A stretch of 64,000 nt of DNA, taken from Roseomonas elaeocarpi. GTDB lineage: Bacteria > Pseudomonadota > Alphaproteobacteria > Acetobacterales > Acetobacteraceae. Made by a program: the position numbers and the translations under genes. Location of the stretch: positions 13,892 to 77,891 of the forward strand of contig NZ_JBHLUN010000011.1 of assembly GCF_042433915.1 (NCBI RefSeq), read 5' to 3'. Positions within the stretch are counted from its first letter, which is position 1. Each line of letters opens with the position of its first letter. Below, piece by piece: positions 8,671 to 17,683 of this stretch. Under the pieces are notes generated by a model. That model was not told the origin of the DNA, did not search any database, and saw only the letters and a program-made list of their open reading frames with translations.

Positions 8671-9648
8671 ATGTGCGCCAAGAAAGTCATCTTCGACACG
8701 GACCCGGGCATCGACGACGCCTGTGCCCTGGCCCTGATCGCCGCCAGCCCGGCGCTGGAGCTGATCGGCATCACCACCGTTTTCGGCAACGCCTCGGTGG
8801 AGACCACGACGCGCAACGCGCTCTACCTGCGCCGCCGCTTCGGCCTCGCCGCCCCGGTGGCGCGCGGGGCTGAGCGCCCCTTGAGCAAGCCGCCACGCGA
8901 TTTCCCGACCTTCATCCACGGCGAGAACGGGCTCGGCGACGTGGCGCTGGAGGGGTTGGACAGCCTCGGGGCAACCCACGCCAAGGATGCCGCGGATTTC
9001 ATCGTGGAGCAGCTTCGAGCGGCACCGGGCGAGGTCACGCTGATCGCGGTGGGGCCGCTGACCAACCTGGCGCTCGCGATCGAGCGGGCGCCGGAGATCA
9101 CCGCTCTGGCGGCCGAGGTGGTGGTGATGGGCGGCGCCTTCGGCACGGCCGGACGGCCCGGCAATGTCAGCCCGGTGGCGGAAGCCAATGTGTGGAACGA
9201 CCCGGATGCCGCGGACCGGGTGCTGACAGCGCCCTGGCCGGTGCGGATCGTGGGCCTCGACGTGACGACGCTCTGCGTGATGGGGCCGGACTACATGGCC
9301 GGCTTGCGCGACCGCGCGCCGGGAGTCGGCGGCTTCCTGTGGGAGATCACGCGCTTCTACGAGCATCTCTATCGCACGCGCGACGGTATCGACGGGATCA
9401 ACGCGCACGACGCCCTGGCCGTCGCACGCGCCATCGAGCCGGCGCTGTTCCGGGAGCGGCGCGGGCCGGTGCGCGTGGTCACCGACGGCATCGCGACCGG
9501 GCAGACGATCCAGAGCGTTGAGGGCGTGCGCTACCCGCCGGGGCCGTGGGACGGGTTGCCGTCGCAGTCGGTCTGCGTCGAGGCCGACAACGCGGCGTTC
9601 CTGAAGCTTTACGCCGAGGCGCTGGTGGCCTGGGAAGCGGGCCGCTGA
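8671..9648 (+). CDS. Inosine-uridine nucleoside N-ribohydrolase
   Basis: Nucleoside hydrolase of the IunH/RihA family, 325 aa, that hydrolyses the N-glycosidic bond of nucleosides to free base and ribose. The calcium-binding signature DTDPGIDDA begins at residue 9, NVSPVAEANVWNDPDAA in the middle carries the ribose-contacting Asn and Asp, and the C-terminal HDALAV supplies a His and a calcium Asp. No signal peptide, so cytosolic. Its product could feed purine or pyrimidine salvage; the window also holds xanthine dehydrogenase and guaA/guaB, though far away. Confidence 0.92.
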   Translation: MCAKKVIFDTDPGIDDACALALIAASPALELIGITTVFGNASVETTTRNALYLRRRFGLAAPVARGAERPLSKPPRDFPTFIHGENGLGDVALEGLDSLGATHAKDAADFIVEQLRAAPGEVTLIAVGPLTNLALAIERAPEITALAAEVVVMGGAFGTAGRPGNVSPVAEANVWNDPDAADRVLTAPWPVRIVGLDVTTLCVMGPDYMAGLRDRAPGVGGFLWEITRFYEHLYRTRDGIDGINAHDALAVARAIEPALFRERRGPVRVVTDGIATGQTIQSVEGVRYPPGPWDGLPSQSVCVEADNAAFLKLYAEALVAWEAGR

Positions 9649-9766
9649 ACGCCGGGACTGGCCTTATCCGGGAAGCGGCGCTCCGCCCCCGGAGCCGACG
9701 CCTGATGGCGGTCTGCGCCCCCGAAACCCGACTGGCCGACAAGCCCGGCCCGTCGGGCAGCTGCCC

Positions 9767-11617
9767 TTACTGGCAGGCGAGGCATTCCTCGTAGTTCGTG
9801 GTTTCCGCCGCCACCGGCCGCGGCGTGGCCACGATGTTGATCGGCTCGGCCGCCGAAAGGCTCGGGCGGATGGCCACCTTCTCGCTGATCGTGTCGGCGC
9901 GCTGGATCGAGAGCGAGCGGCAGTAGTAGAGCGACTTCATCCCCTTCTTCCACGCCTGGAAGTGGATCTGGTGCAGGTCGCGCTTGTGCACGTCGGCCGG
10001 CACGAAAAGGTTCACCGACTGCGCCTGGCAGATAAAGGGCGTGCGGTCGGCCGCGTGCTCGATCACCCAGCGCTGGTCCAGCTCGAAGGCGGTCTTGAAC
10101 ACCGCCTTTTCCTGCTCGGTCAGGAAGTCGAGGTGCTGCACCGAGCCCTTGGTCACGGTGATCGTGGTCCAGGTGTCGTCGTCGTCGCGCCCGTGCTTCG
10201 CCAGCACCGCCTTCAGGTGCGGGTTGCGCACGATAAAGGAGCCCGACAGCGTCTTGTGGTTGTAGACGTTGGCCGCGATCGGCTCGATGCCGGCCGAGGC
10301 GCCGCCGCAGATGATGCTGATCGAGGCGGTGGGCGCGATCGCCATCTTGTTGGAAAAGCGCTCGTTGAACCCGTACTCCGCGGCGTCCGGGCAAGGCCCG
10401 CGTTCGGCCGCCAGCGTGCGGCTCGCGGCGTCGGCCTGCTCGCGGATGTGCTTGAACATCCGCTTGTTCCAGACCTTCGCGATCACGCTCTCGAAGGGGA
10501 TGTTGTTGGCCTGCAGGAAGGAGTGGAACCCCATCACGCCGAGCCCCACCGAGCGCTCGCGCATCGCGGAATAGCGGGCGCGGGCCATGCTGTCGGGCGC
10601 GGTGTCGATGAAGTTCTGCAGGACGTTGTCGAGGAAGCGCATCACGTCCTCGATGAAGCGCGGATCGTCCTTCCACTCGTGCCAGGTCTCGAAGTTCAGC
10701 GAGGACAGGCAGCAGACGGCGGTGCGGTCCTGCCCGTGCTGGTCGCGGCCCGTTGGCAGCGTGATCTCGGAGCACAGGTTGGAGGTCTTCACCTCCAGCC
10801 CGGCGAGCTTGTGGTACTCGGGGCGCGCGTTGTTCACGGCGTCGGAGTAGATGATGTAGGGCTCGCCTTGCTCGATGCGGGCCAGCAGGATGCGGATCCA
10901 CAGCGAACGAGCCGAGATCTTGCGCACCACGGCGCCGTCCTTCGGTGAGGTCAGCGCCCATTCCTCATCGGCCTCCACCGCGCGCATGAAGGCGTCGGGG
11001 ATCAGGATGCCGTGGTGGAGGTTCAGCGCCTTGCGGTTCGGATCGCCGCCGGTGGGGCGGCGGATGTCGACGAACTCCTCGATCTCCGGGTGCGAGACCG
11101 GCAGGTACACGGCGGCCGAGCCGCGGCGCAGCGAGCCTTGGCTGATCGCCAGCGTCAGGCTGTCCATCACGCGGATGAAGGGCACGATGCCCGAGGTCTT
11201 GCCGTTCTGCCCGACCTTCTCGCCGATCGAGCGCAGGTTGCCCCAGTAGGAGCCGATGCCGCCGCCCTTGGAGGCGAGCCAGACGTTCTCGTTCCACAGG
11301 CCGACAATACCGTCGAGGCTGTCGTTCGCCTCATTGAGGAAGCAGGAGATCGGCAGGCCGCGCGTGGTGCCGCCGTTGCTCAGGATCGGGGTCGCCGGCA
11401 TGAACCACAGGCGCGAGATGTAGTCGTAGATGCGCTGGGCATGCGCGGCGTCGTCGCCGTAGGCGCTGGCCACGCGGGCGAAGAGGTCCTGGTAGGATTC
11501 GCCCGGCATCAGGTAGCGGTCGTCGAGCGTCGCCCGGCCGAAATCGGTCAGCAGCGCGTCGCGGGAGCGGTCCACCTGGACCTGGCCATGACCCTCGAGC
11601 TGAACGGCGTCGAACAT
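9767..11617 (-). CDS. nrdA: Class I ribonucleotide reductase, alpha (catalytic) subunit
   Basis: R1 subunit, 616 aa, that reduces ribonucleoside diphosphates using a radical from NrdB. The active-site cysteines sit in PISCFLN, SNLCSEITLPT and AVCCLSSLNF, and the radical-transfer pair Tyr-Tyr is in MKSLYYCRS. The thiol-shuttle CxxC is the very C-terminus (ECLACQ). The protein begins directly with the R1 N-terminal region and shows no ATP-cone, so allosteric activity control may be absent or simple. ATG at 11617 has AAAGGA eight bases upstream; an ATG at 11644 covers that site. It is preceded by tandem NrdR-like boxes. Confidence 0.96.
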   Translation of the reverse strand: MFDAVQLEGHGQVQVDRSRDALLTDFGRATLDDRYLMPGESYQDLFARVASAYGDDAAHAQRIYDYISRLWFMPATPILSNGGTTRGLPISCFLNEANDSLDGIVGLWNENVWLASKGGGIGSYWGNLRSIGEKVGQNGKTSGIVPFIRVMDSLTLAISQGSLRRGSAAVYLPVSHPEIEEFVDIRRPTGGDPNRKALNLHHGILIPDAFMRAVEADEEWALTSPKDGAVVRKISARSLWIRILLARIEQGEPYIIYSDAVNNARPEYHKLAGLEVKTSNLCSEITLPTGRDQHGQDRTAVCCLSSLNFETWHEWKDDPRFIEDVMRFLDNVLQNFIDTAPDSMARARYSAMRERSVGLGVMGFHSFLQANNIPFESVIAKVWNKRMFKHIREQADAASRTLAAERGPCPDAAEYGFNERFSNKMAIAPTASISIICGGASAGIEPIAANVYNHKTLSGSFIVRNPHLKAVLAKHGRDDDDTWTTITVTKGSVQHLDFLTEQEKAVFKTAFELDQRWVIEHAADRTPFICQAQSVNLFVPADVHKRDLHQIHFQAWKKGMKSLYYCRSLSIQRADTISEKVAIRPSLSAAEPINIVATPRPVAAETTNYEECLACQ

Positions 11618-11693
11618 GACTTTCCTTTCCCTGTAGCTGGGCATCAGCACGCGGCGGTGGGGGTGCCCTTCGTCTGGGCGGAGAGCTTCCCTA

Positions 11694-11740
11694 GCACCAC
11701 ATCTGGTGGAGCGCCAATGAAGTCCGACCAGAACTGGTGT
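11694..11740 (-). promoter_or_regulatory. Tandem NrdR-like boxes upstream of nrdA
   Basis: Two 16-bp imperfect palindromes lie upstream of nrdA. The first (11694-11709) is CACCA-CATC-TGGTG; the second (11725-11740) is ACCAG-AA-CTGGT. Their centres are 31 bases apart, about three helical turns, which is the arrangement known for NrdR operators. Both share ACCA..CTGGTG in the same register. Repression of nrdA by NrdR bound to dATP/ATP is inferred; nrdR is not in this window. Confidence 0.65.
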
Positions 11741-11989
11741 GGGAAGCCACGAAACCGTGCGCCGCGGCGACTCGCTGGAAAACCTGCCTTTTCGGCCTGG
11801 GTGGACCGGACGAGCTCCCCTCGGTGAGCCCACCCATCCCCGTTTTCCCCGTAATCCACAGGGGGTGATTCGGGGGCGGCGACTGCCATCGAAGCTTCAC
11901 TGGCCTGTCTTGGTGGAGATGGTTAGCCGGGGTCACGCGGCCTGCCCGTCGGGGGCACGGCCGATTGTTGCGGGCTGCCCGGAGGCAGG

Positions 11990-13015
11990 ATGTTGGACCA
12001 GAATTTCACCATGGCGCCGATGCTCGGCAGCTTCCGGGAGCGCAGCCTCGCCCTCACCGCCGTGCCGGCCGAAACGCGGCAGCGCTTCCTGGAAGCGCCC
12101 GCCACGCGCGAAGCCCATGCCGAGCTGATGAGCCGCGTCCCGGCGATGCGGCAGGTCGAGGTGGGCAACGTGCCGGAGACCGGCCCCTCGGGCGGAACGC
12201 TGCGCGTCGCGGCCTGGAACCTGGAGCGCTGCCTTTACCCGGATGCGGCCGCCAAGCTGCTGCGCCGGCACGCGGTGGACCTGGTGCTGCTGAGCGAGAT
12301 GGATGCCGGGATGCGCCGCACGGGGCAGCGCCATACCACGCGCGACCTCGCCCGGCTGCTCGGGCACGGCTACGGCTACGCGCTGGAGTTCCTGGAACTG
12401 GCGGCGATGCCGGCACCGGTGGTGTTCGAGGACGACCTGCCCGGCAACCGCATGGGCTTCCACGGCAATGCCTTCACTGCCGCCCTGCCCTTCCGCGACC
12501 CGGTGGTGATCCGCCTCGACGAGGTCGCGGACTGGTACGTCGCGGCCAAGGGTGGGCAGAAGCGGGTCGGCACGCGCATGGCGGTGGCGGCGACCTTCCG
12601 GCACGGCACGCAGGAATTCGTGGGCTGCTCCGTACATCTGGAGAGCAACAGCGACTTCGAGGGCCGCGCGGCGCAGATGCGGCGCCTACTGGACGAGCTC
12701 GACCGCTATGCCGGGGATCTGCCGGTGGTGATCGGCGGCGACCTGAACACGGTGGTGCAGGCCGGCGGCCACGGCGATGCGCGGGAGATGCTGTTCGCGG
12801 AGAGTGCGGCGCGCGGCTACGACTGGAGCCGCTGCAATCTCGCCTGGCCGACGACGCGGCGCAGCACCTGGAGCACCGGGGCCGGAACGCGGCAGCTCGA
12901 CTGGTTCTGCACGCGCGGGCTGGAGGTCGAGGCGCCGGAGGTGATCCCGTCGATCAGCGAGGATGGCAAGGTGCTGACGGATCACGAGCTGATCCTGCTG
13001 ACCCTGCGGTTCTGA
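11990..13015 (+). CDS. Endonuclease/exonuclease/phosphatase (EEP) family protein
   Basis: A 341-aa hydrolase of the DNase I/sphingomyelinase-like EEP fold. The characteristic steps are all visible: RVAAWNLER near residue 70 (metal-contacting Asn), LLSEMD (metal Glu), SVHLES (catalytic His), VVIGGDLNT (Asp/Asn pair) and a C-terminal DHELILL (general base His). The N-terminal 60 residues have no recognised domain, and there is no signal peptide. Whether it acts on DNA, phosphoinositides or another phosphodiester is open. It ends 72 bases before the convergent ugpC, with a strong hairpin in between. Confidence 0.85.
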   Translation: MLDQNFTMAPMLGSFRERSLALTAVPAETRQRFLEAPATREAHAELMSRVPAMRQVEVGNVPETGPSGGTLRVAAWNLERCLYPDAAAKLLRRHAVDLVLLSEMDAGMRRTGQRHTTRDLARLLGHGYGYALEFLELAAMPAPVVFEDDLPGNRMGFHGNAFTAALPFRDPVVIRLDEVADWYVAAKGGQKRVGTRMAVAATFRHGTQEFVGCSVHLESNSDFEGRAAQMRRLLDELDRYAGDLPVVIGGDLNTVVQAGGHGDAREMLFAESAARGYDWSRCNLAWPTTRRSTWSTGAGTRQLDWFCTRGLEVEAPEVIPSISEDGKVLTDHELILLTLRF

Positions 13016-13022
13016 CCGCGAC

Positions 13023-13046
13023 GGGGGCCGGTTCGTCCCGGCCCCC
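13023..13046. terminator. Hairpin between convergent EEP hydrolase and ugpC genes
   Basis: GGGGGCCGG (13023-13031) pairs perfectly with CCGGCCCCC (13038-13046) across a six-base loop. It lies between two converging genes and could stop transcripts from either side. There is no clean U tract directly after the stem, so termination is inferred from stem strength and position. Confidence 0.5.
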
Positions 13047-13086
13047 GATCTCATGCCCCCGGGTTTTGGGTCGCGGCCTCCGTCTT

Positions 13087-14184
13087 TCAGGCCAGGGCGT
13101 AGTTGCGTGCCGGGGCCAGGGCCGTTTCCGGCTCCAGCCGGGCGCCGGTCGTAGCGTCGAACAGGTGCAGGCGCTGCGGCGGGAGCGACAGCATCACCGA
13201 CTGTCCGCGGCTCACGACATGCTCGGGCGGGCGGTGCAGCAGGATCGTGCAGCCCTGCAGCCGGGCATGGACGAGCTGGCTGGTGCCGAGATTCTCGGTC
13301 AGCTCGCAGCGCGCTTCCAGCGCCCCCTCCTCCACGTGTTCGGGCCGGATGCCGACGGTCACGGCCCGGCCCGGCTCGAACACCGCGGGCAGCGGCAGCA
13401 CCAGCCCCTCGCCCACCGTGACCTGAGTCCCGTTGCCGGACACGCGGCCATCAAGGAGGTTCATGGCCGGGGCGCCGAGGAAGCCCGCCACGAAGCGGGT
13501 CGCCGGGCGATCGTAGACGGCGCGCGGGTCGCCTACCTGCTCGATCCGGCCGGCGTTCATCACCACCAGGATGTCGGCCAGCGTCATCGCCTCCACCTGA
13601 TCGTGCGTCACCAGGATGGAGGTGGCGCCGAGCCGGTCATGCAGGCGCCGCAGCTCGACCCGCATCTGCGTGCGCAGCGTGGCGTCGAGGTTGCTCAGCG
13701 GCTCATCGAACAGGAAGACGCGCGGGTTGCGGACCATGGCGCGGCCCATGGCCACGCGCTGCCGCTGGCCGCCGGAAAGCTGCCCGGGCTTGCGGTCCAG
13801 CAGGGTGTCGAGCGCCAGGGTGGTGGCGATCTCGCGCACCCGCTGGTCGCGCTCGGCACGCCGCACGCCCGCGACCTTAAGCGGGTAGCCGATGTTGGCG
13901 GCCACCGTCATGTGCGGGTAGAGCGCGTAGTTCTGGAACACCATGGCGCAGTGGCGGTCCTTGGGCTCGCGCTCGTTCACGCGCTCACCCGCCACGCGGA
14001 CCTCGCCGGCGGTCACGGATTCCAGCCCGGCGATCATGCGCAGCATGGTGGATTTGCCGCAGCCCGACGGGCCCAGGATCACCGCGAAGGCACGCTCGGG
14101 CAGGTCGAGCGAGATGTCGCGCACGGAGGGCGCCGCGGCGCCGGGATAGGATTTGCGCAGGTCGCGCAGCTCGATGGCGGCCAT
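13087..14184 (-). CDS. ugpC: sn-glycerol-3-phosphate ABC transporter ATP-binding protein
   Basis: MalK/UgpC-type ATPase, 365 aa, that powers the Ugp importer. Walker A GPSGCGKST is near residue 38, the Q-loop MVFQNYALYPHMTV follows, the signature LSGGQRQRVAMGRA and Walker B VFLFDEPLSNLD are intact, and the H-loop is ILVTHDQ. The C-terminal 120 residues form the OB-like regulatory domain with the usual IRPEHV motif. It is last in the ugpBAEC operon, 11 bases after ugpE. ATG at 14184 (MAAIELRDL) starts the ATPase. Confidence 0.93.
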   Translation of the reverse strand: MAAIELRDLRKSYPGAAAPSVRDISLDLPERAFAVILGPSGCGKSTMLRMIAGLESVTAGEVRVAGERVNEREPKDRHCAMVFQNYALYPHMTVAANIGYPLKVAGVRRAERDQRVREIATTLALDTLLDRKPGQLSGGQRQRVAMGRAMVRNPRVFLFDEPLSNLDATLRTQMRVELRRLHDRLGATSILVTHDQVEAMTLADILVVMNAGRIEQVGDPRAVYDRPATRFVAGFLGAPAMNLLDGRVSGNGTQVTVGEGLVLPLPAVFEPGRAVTVGIRPEHVEEGALEARCELTENLGTSQLVHARLQGCTILLHRPPEHVVSRGQSVMLSLPPQRLHLFDATTGARLEPETALAPARNYALA

Positions 14185-14195
14185 GGTGGCCTCCT

Positions 14196-15110
14196 CTACT
14201 TCTCGGTTGCGACGAGGCCGCGGACGAACCAGCGCTGCATCAGCATCACCACGACCAGCGGCGGCAGCATCACGATCAGGGCGGCGGCCATCAGCACGTT
14301 CCAGTCCGGCACGCCGTCGGCGCGCGGCACCATGCGCGACAGCTGCACCATGACGGTGGCGCGCGACGGATCGGTGGTGACCAGCAGCGGCCAGAGGTAC
14401 TGGTTCCAGGCGTAAACGAACATGATTGTGGCCAGTGCCGCGATGTTGGTGCGGCTGAGCGGGATCAGAACGTCGCGCAGGAAGCGGATGGGGCCGGCGC
14501 CGTCCATGCGGGCGGCCTCCACCAGTTCTTCCGGGATGGTCATGAAGAACTGGCGGTACAGGAAGGTGCCGGTGGCGGTGGCGACCAGCGGCAGGATCAA
14601 CCCGGTGTAGGAATTGAGCATCCGCCAGTCGAGCGACACGGTGACGCCGGTGGCCATGTTGATCAGCGTGCTGAGGCCGGTGATGTCCAGGATCACCTGG
14701 AAGGGCCGCAGCGCATTGGCCGCCACCGCGTAGGTCGGCACGATGCGGACCTCGAGCGGCAGCATCAGCGTCACGAAGATGATCCAGAAGACCACCGTCT
14801 TGGCGCGCCAGTCGAAGAACACGATGGCGAAGGCGGCCAGCATGGCGACCACGATCTTGCCCACCATGACGCCGATCGCGACGATGAGACTGGTGGCCAT
14901 GCGGGCGCCGAACTCGCCGCGCGCCCAGGCGGTGGCGACGTTCTCCAGCAGGTGGGAGCCGGGCAGCCAGTTGATCGGCGTGCTGTTGACGCCGGCGAGA
15001 TCCTGCGTGGCGGCCACGAAGGCGAGCCAGAGCGGGACCATCAAGCAGACGACGCCGGCGAGCAGGATCGCGTGCGTCGCGAGGTTCAGGAAGGGGCGGC
15101 GTTCGATCAT
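14196..15110 (-). CDS. ugpE: sn-glycerol-3-phosphate ABC transporter permease
   Basis: Inner-membrane permease of the MalG/UgpE family, 304 aa, with an N-terminal transmembrane segment and about five more. The EAA loop (EAARMDGAGPIRFLRDVLIPL) interacts with UgpC. A long periplasmic loop (WLPGSHLLENVATAWARG) follows the first segment, as is usual for UgpE. Its ATG overlaps the stop of ugpA by four bases, which implies coupled translation. Confidence 0.92.
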   Translation of the reverse strand: MIERRPFLNLATHAILLAGVVCLMVPLWLAFVAATQDLAGVNSTPINWLPGSHLLENVATAWARGEFGARMATSLIVAIGVMVGKIVVAMLAAFAIVFFDWRAKTVVFWIIFVTLMLPLEVRIVPTYAVAANALRPFQVILDITGLSTLINMATGVTVSLDWRMLNSYTGLILPLVATATGTFLYRQFFMTIPEELVEAARMDGAGPIRFLRDVLIPLSRTNIAALATIMFVYAWNQYLWPLLVTTDPSRATVMVQLSRMVPRADGVPDWNVLMAAALIVMLPPLVVVMLMQRWFVRGLVATEK

Positions 15111-15997
15111 TTGTAGTGCAGCCGACGCTCAACGAAGCGGAACTGGACGAAGGTCAGCGCCACCACCAGCAGCATCAGCACGATGCTCTGCGCGGCAGCC
15201 CCCGAGTAGTCGAGGCCTTTGAAGCCGTCGGCGTAGATCCGGTACACCATGATCTCCGTGGCGTGGGCGGGGCCGCCCGCCGTCATCGTGTCCACCAGCG
15301 CGAAGCTGTTGGTGAAGCTGTCGGTCAGGTTGATGATGACCAGGAAGAACAGCGTCGGCGTGAGCAGCGGGATCTGCAGGTCGCGCATCCGCCGCACCGG
15401 CCCGGCGCCGTCCATGGCGGAGGCCTCCACGAGGCCGCGCGGGATGGACTGGAGCCCCGCCAGCAGGAACACGAAGTTGTAGGAGACGAGCTGCCAGGCG
15501 CCGGCGATCACCAGCATGGTCATGGCCTGGGCACCGTTGAGGCCCGGGTTCCACAGGCCGGGCGAGACGGCGTTCAGGAAGGAGAACACGCCCGAGCGCG
15601 CGTCGAACACGAAGCGGAAGATGATGCCAATGGCGGGTGCCGCGATGGCGTAGGGCCAGATCAGCGCGAGGCAGTAGCCGCGGCTTCCCTTAAGTTCCCG
15701 ATCCACGAACATGGCCAGCACCAGCGAGGCGGCGATGGCCAGCGCCGTGGTGGCGGCCGCGTAAAGGATGCTGGCTGCGACCGAGTTCCAGTAGTTCGTG
15801 TCGGCGAAAACGTTGCGGAAGTTCTCCCAGCCCACCCAGGCGTTGCCGCCGCCCCAGGGTTGCTCGAGCGTAAAGGCCCAGTAGAAGGCCTCGCCGGTCG
15901 GCCAGTAGAAGAACACGAAGATGACCAGCAGCTGCGGCAGGGCCAGGGCCCAGGGAAGCCAGCGGCTGCGGAACAGGGCGCGTCGGGTGTTGCTCAT
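15107..15997 (-). CDS. ugpA: sn-glycerol-3-phosphate ABC transporter permease
   Basis: Inner-membrane permease of the MalF/UgpA family, 296 aa, partner of UgpE. The N-terminus carries the UgpA-like LPWALALPQLLVIFVFFYWP membrane segment, and the EAA loop (EASAMDGAGPVRRMRDLQIP) is well kept. It lies 72 bases downstream of ugpB and overlaps ugpE by four bases, in the standard ugpB-A-E-C order. Confidence 0.92.
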   Translation of the reverse strand: MSNTRRALFRSRWLPWALALPQLLVIFVFFYWPTGEAFYWAFTLEQPWGGGNAWVGWENFRNVFADTNYWNSVAASILYAAATTALAIAASLVLAMFVDRELKGSRGYCLALIWPYAIAAPAIGIIFRFVFDARSGVFSFLNAVSPGLWNPGLNGAQAMTMLVIAGAWQLVSYNFVFLLAGLQSIPRGLVEASAMDGAGPVRRMRDLQIPLLTPTLFFLVIINLTDSFTNSFALVDTMTAGGPAHATEIMVYRIYADGFKGLDYSGAAAQSIVLMLLVVALTFVQFRFVERRLHYK

Positions 15998-16069
15998 GCG
16001 TGGGCTCCGCGTCCGGCCGCCGCTTGCGTCGCGGCGGCCGGAGCGATCACGAGGTCAGCGATCAAGCGG

Positions 16070-17407
16070 TCAGGGCAGCTGCTTGCCGCGGTAGGTCTGC
16101 TCGAAGCGGCGCAGCACACGGTTGCCTTCCTCGACCATGGTGTCGAGGGCCTGGTCCATGGTCTTCTGGCCCGAGAAAGCGGCCTGCATCTCGTTGGCGT
16201 AGATGGCGCGGATCTGGGTGAAGCCGCCCAGGCGCAGGCCGCGCGAGTACTGCGTCGGCTCGGTGACCAGCAGGCTGTCCATGGCGACCTCGCGGCCCAC
16301 GTTCTGCGGCCGCTGGAAGAAGCCCTCGGCCTTGAGCTTGTCGTAGCCGGCGCGCGTCACCGGGATGTAGCCGGTGTTGGTGGACCAGAACTCCTCGGAT
16401 TCCGGCTTGGCCAGGAACTCGAAGAAGGCGGCGGCACCGCGGTACTCAGCGGCCGGGCGGCCCTTCAGCGTCCAGAGCGAGGCGCCGCCGACGCGGGAGT
16501 TGGTGCGGGTGGTGCCGGCGTAGAGCGGCAGCATCGCCGGCGTCCAGTCGAGGCCCTGCTTCGCCGTCAGCCGCACCGTGGAATGGTCGGCGATGGAGTT
16601 GAACATCGAGGCGCAGGTGCCGTCGGCGAAGGCGGCGGTGGCGATCTGCCCGGTCTCAGGCGTCTTCACCACCAGCAGGCCTTCCTTGTACCAGCGGTAG
16701 ATGTTGTTGAAGTGCTTGCGGATCAGCCCGTCGTTGAACACCAGCTTGGCGTCGAGGCCGCCGTAGCCGTTATCCTCACTGGCGATCGGCAGGTTGTGGA
16801 CCGAGGCGAACTGCTCGAGCCAGGGCCAGCTGTCGAAGTTGATGGCCATCGGGCAGGCATGGCCCTTGGCCTTGAGGGCGCGCAGCGCCTTCTCGACGTC
16901 TTCCCAGGTTTCCGGCGGCTTCTCGTAGCCGACGTCGCGGAAGGCGCCGCGGTTCCAGTACATCACCGCGGTGGAGGAGTTGAACGGGAAGCTCAGCATC
17001 TCCCCCTTTGACGTCGCGTAGTAGGCGGCGATCGGGGACAGGTAGTTGTTCCAGTCGACGTTGCGCTTCTGCTCAGCCATCAGCTCGCGCGCCGGGACGT
17101 ACTGGCCGGACAGCATCAGGTCGGCGGTGCCGATGTCGTAGACCTGCACCACCGTCGGCTGCTCGCCGGCGCGGAAGGCGGCGATGGCGTTCTGAAGGGT
17201 GCGGGGATAGTCGCCCTGGCTGACGCAGGACACCTCGAAGTCGCGCTGGCTGTCGTTGAAGCGCTTGCAGACCTGCTGCACCACGTCGCCCAACTGGCCG
17301 CTCAGCCCGTACCAGAAGGTGAAGCGCTGGCGCTCCTGCGCCTCGGCATGAGGCGCGGCCAGCGCCGTGATGGCGACGCCGAGCGCCAGAGCGGTTCTAC
17401 GCAACAT
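16070..17407 (-). CDS. ugpB: sn-glycerol-3-phosphate-binding periplasmic protein
   Basis: Extracellular solute-binding protein, 445 aa, that captures glycerol-3-phosphate or glycerophosphodiesters. The signal peptide ends AAPHAEAQE near residue 23. The assignment to Ugp, not just a generic sugar binder, rests on the family block FNDSQRDFEVSCVSQGDYPRT followed by AAFRAGEQPTVVQVYDIGTA. Start ATG at 17407. Just upstream on the minus strand CCCCG and CGGGG (17433-17429 and 17420-17416) form a small inverted repeat with an eight-base loop whose 3' arm is the likely ribosome site, so translation could be modulated. Phosphate control is known for Ugp systems, but I see no clear Pho box. Confidence 0.92.
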   Translation of the reverse strand: MLRRTALALGVAITALAAPHAEAQERQRFTFWYGLSGQLGDVVQQVCKRFNDSQRDFEVSCVSQGDYPRTLQNAIAAFRAGEQPTVVQVYDIGTADLMLSGQYVPARELMAEQKRNVDWNNYLSPIAAYYATSKGEMLSFPFNSSTAVMYWNRGAFRDVGYEKPPETWEDVEKALRALKAKGHACPMAINFDSWPWLEQFASVHNLPIASEDNGYGGLDAKLVFNDGLIRKHFNNIYRWYKEGLLVVKTPETGQIATAAFADGTCASMFNSIADHSTVRLTAKQGLDWTPAMLPLYAGTTRTNSRVGGASLWTLKGRPAAEYRGAAAFFEFLAKPESEEFWSTNTGYIPVTRAGYDKLKAEGFFQRPQNVGREVAMDSLLVTEPTQYSRGLRLGGFTQIRAIYANEMQAAFSGQKTMDQALDTMVEEGNRVLRRFEQTYRGKQLP

Positions 17408-17564
17408 CGGAGAATCCCCGTTAACAATCGGGGCGGTGCTTAGCGATGAGTGATGATGCTTCTGTTGCGCCGCTATGACGCTCCCATGACAGATAACCGG
17501 GCTGTGACAGGGGGATAGTGCCGGGCGGCGGAGCCTGGCCGCCGCCGTCGGGTTCGGCGCCCCC

Positions 17565-17613
17565 GGGTTCGGAGGAGCGGGTTCGGAGGAGCGGGTTCGG
17601 AGCACCGGGTTCG
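17565..17613. repeat. 14-bp tandem repeat in intergenic spacer
   Basis: The unit GGGTTCGGAGGAGC is present twice exactly (17565-17578, 17579-17592), a third time with its last three bases changed (17593-17606), and a fourth copy decays after GGGTTCG. It lies in the 276-base spacer between ugpB and the AapJ-like gene. No function is apparent; it could be replication slippage. Confidence 0.7.
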
Positions 17614-17683
17614 ATAACCCTGGTGCTCGGCACCCTGATGTCCGGCACCCCGCGTTCAGGGCACCGGCTTCAGCGATCCAGTA

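Noticed and set aside
7836..8816. A long N-terminal extension of the amino-acid binding protein
   Set aside because: The true signal peptide begins at 7835, and the upstream part lies antisense to the DUF1989 gene.
17565..17613. A CRISPR-like array
   Set aside because: The 14-bp units are adjacent, without spacers, and only three to four copies exist.
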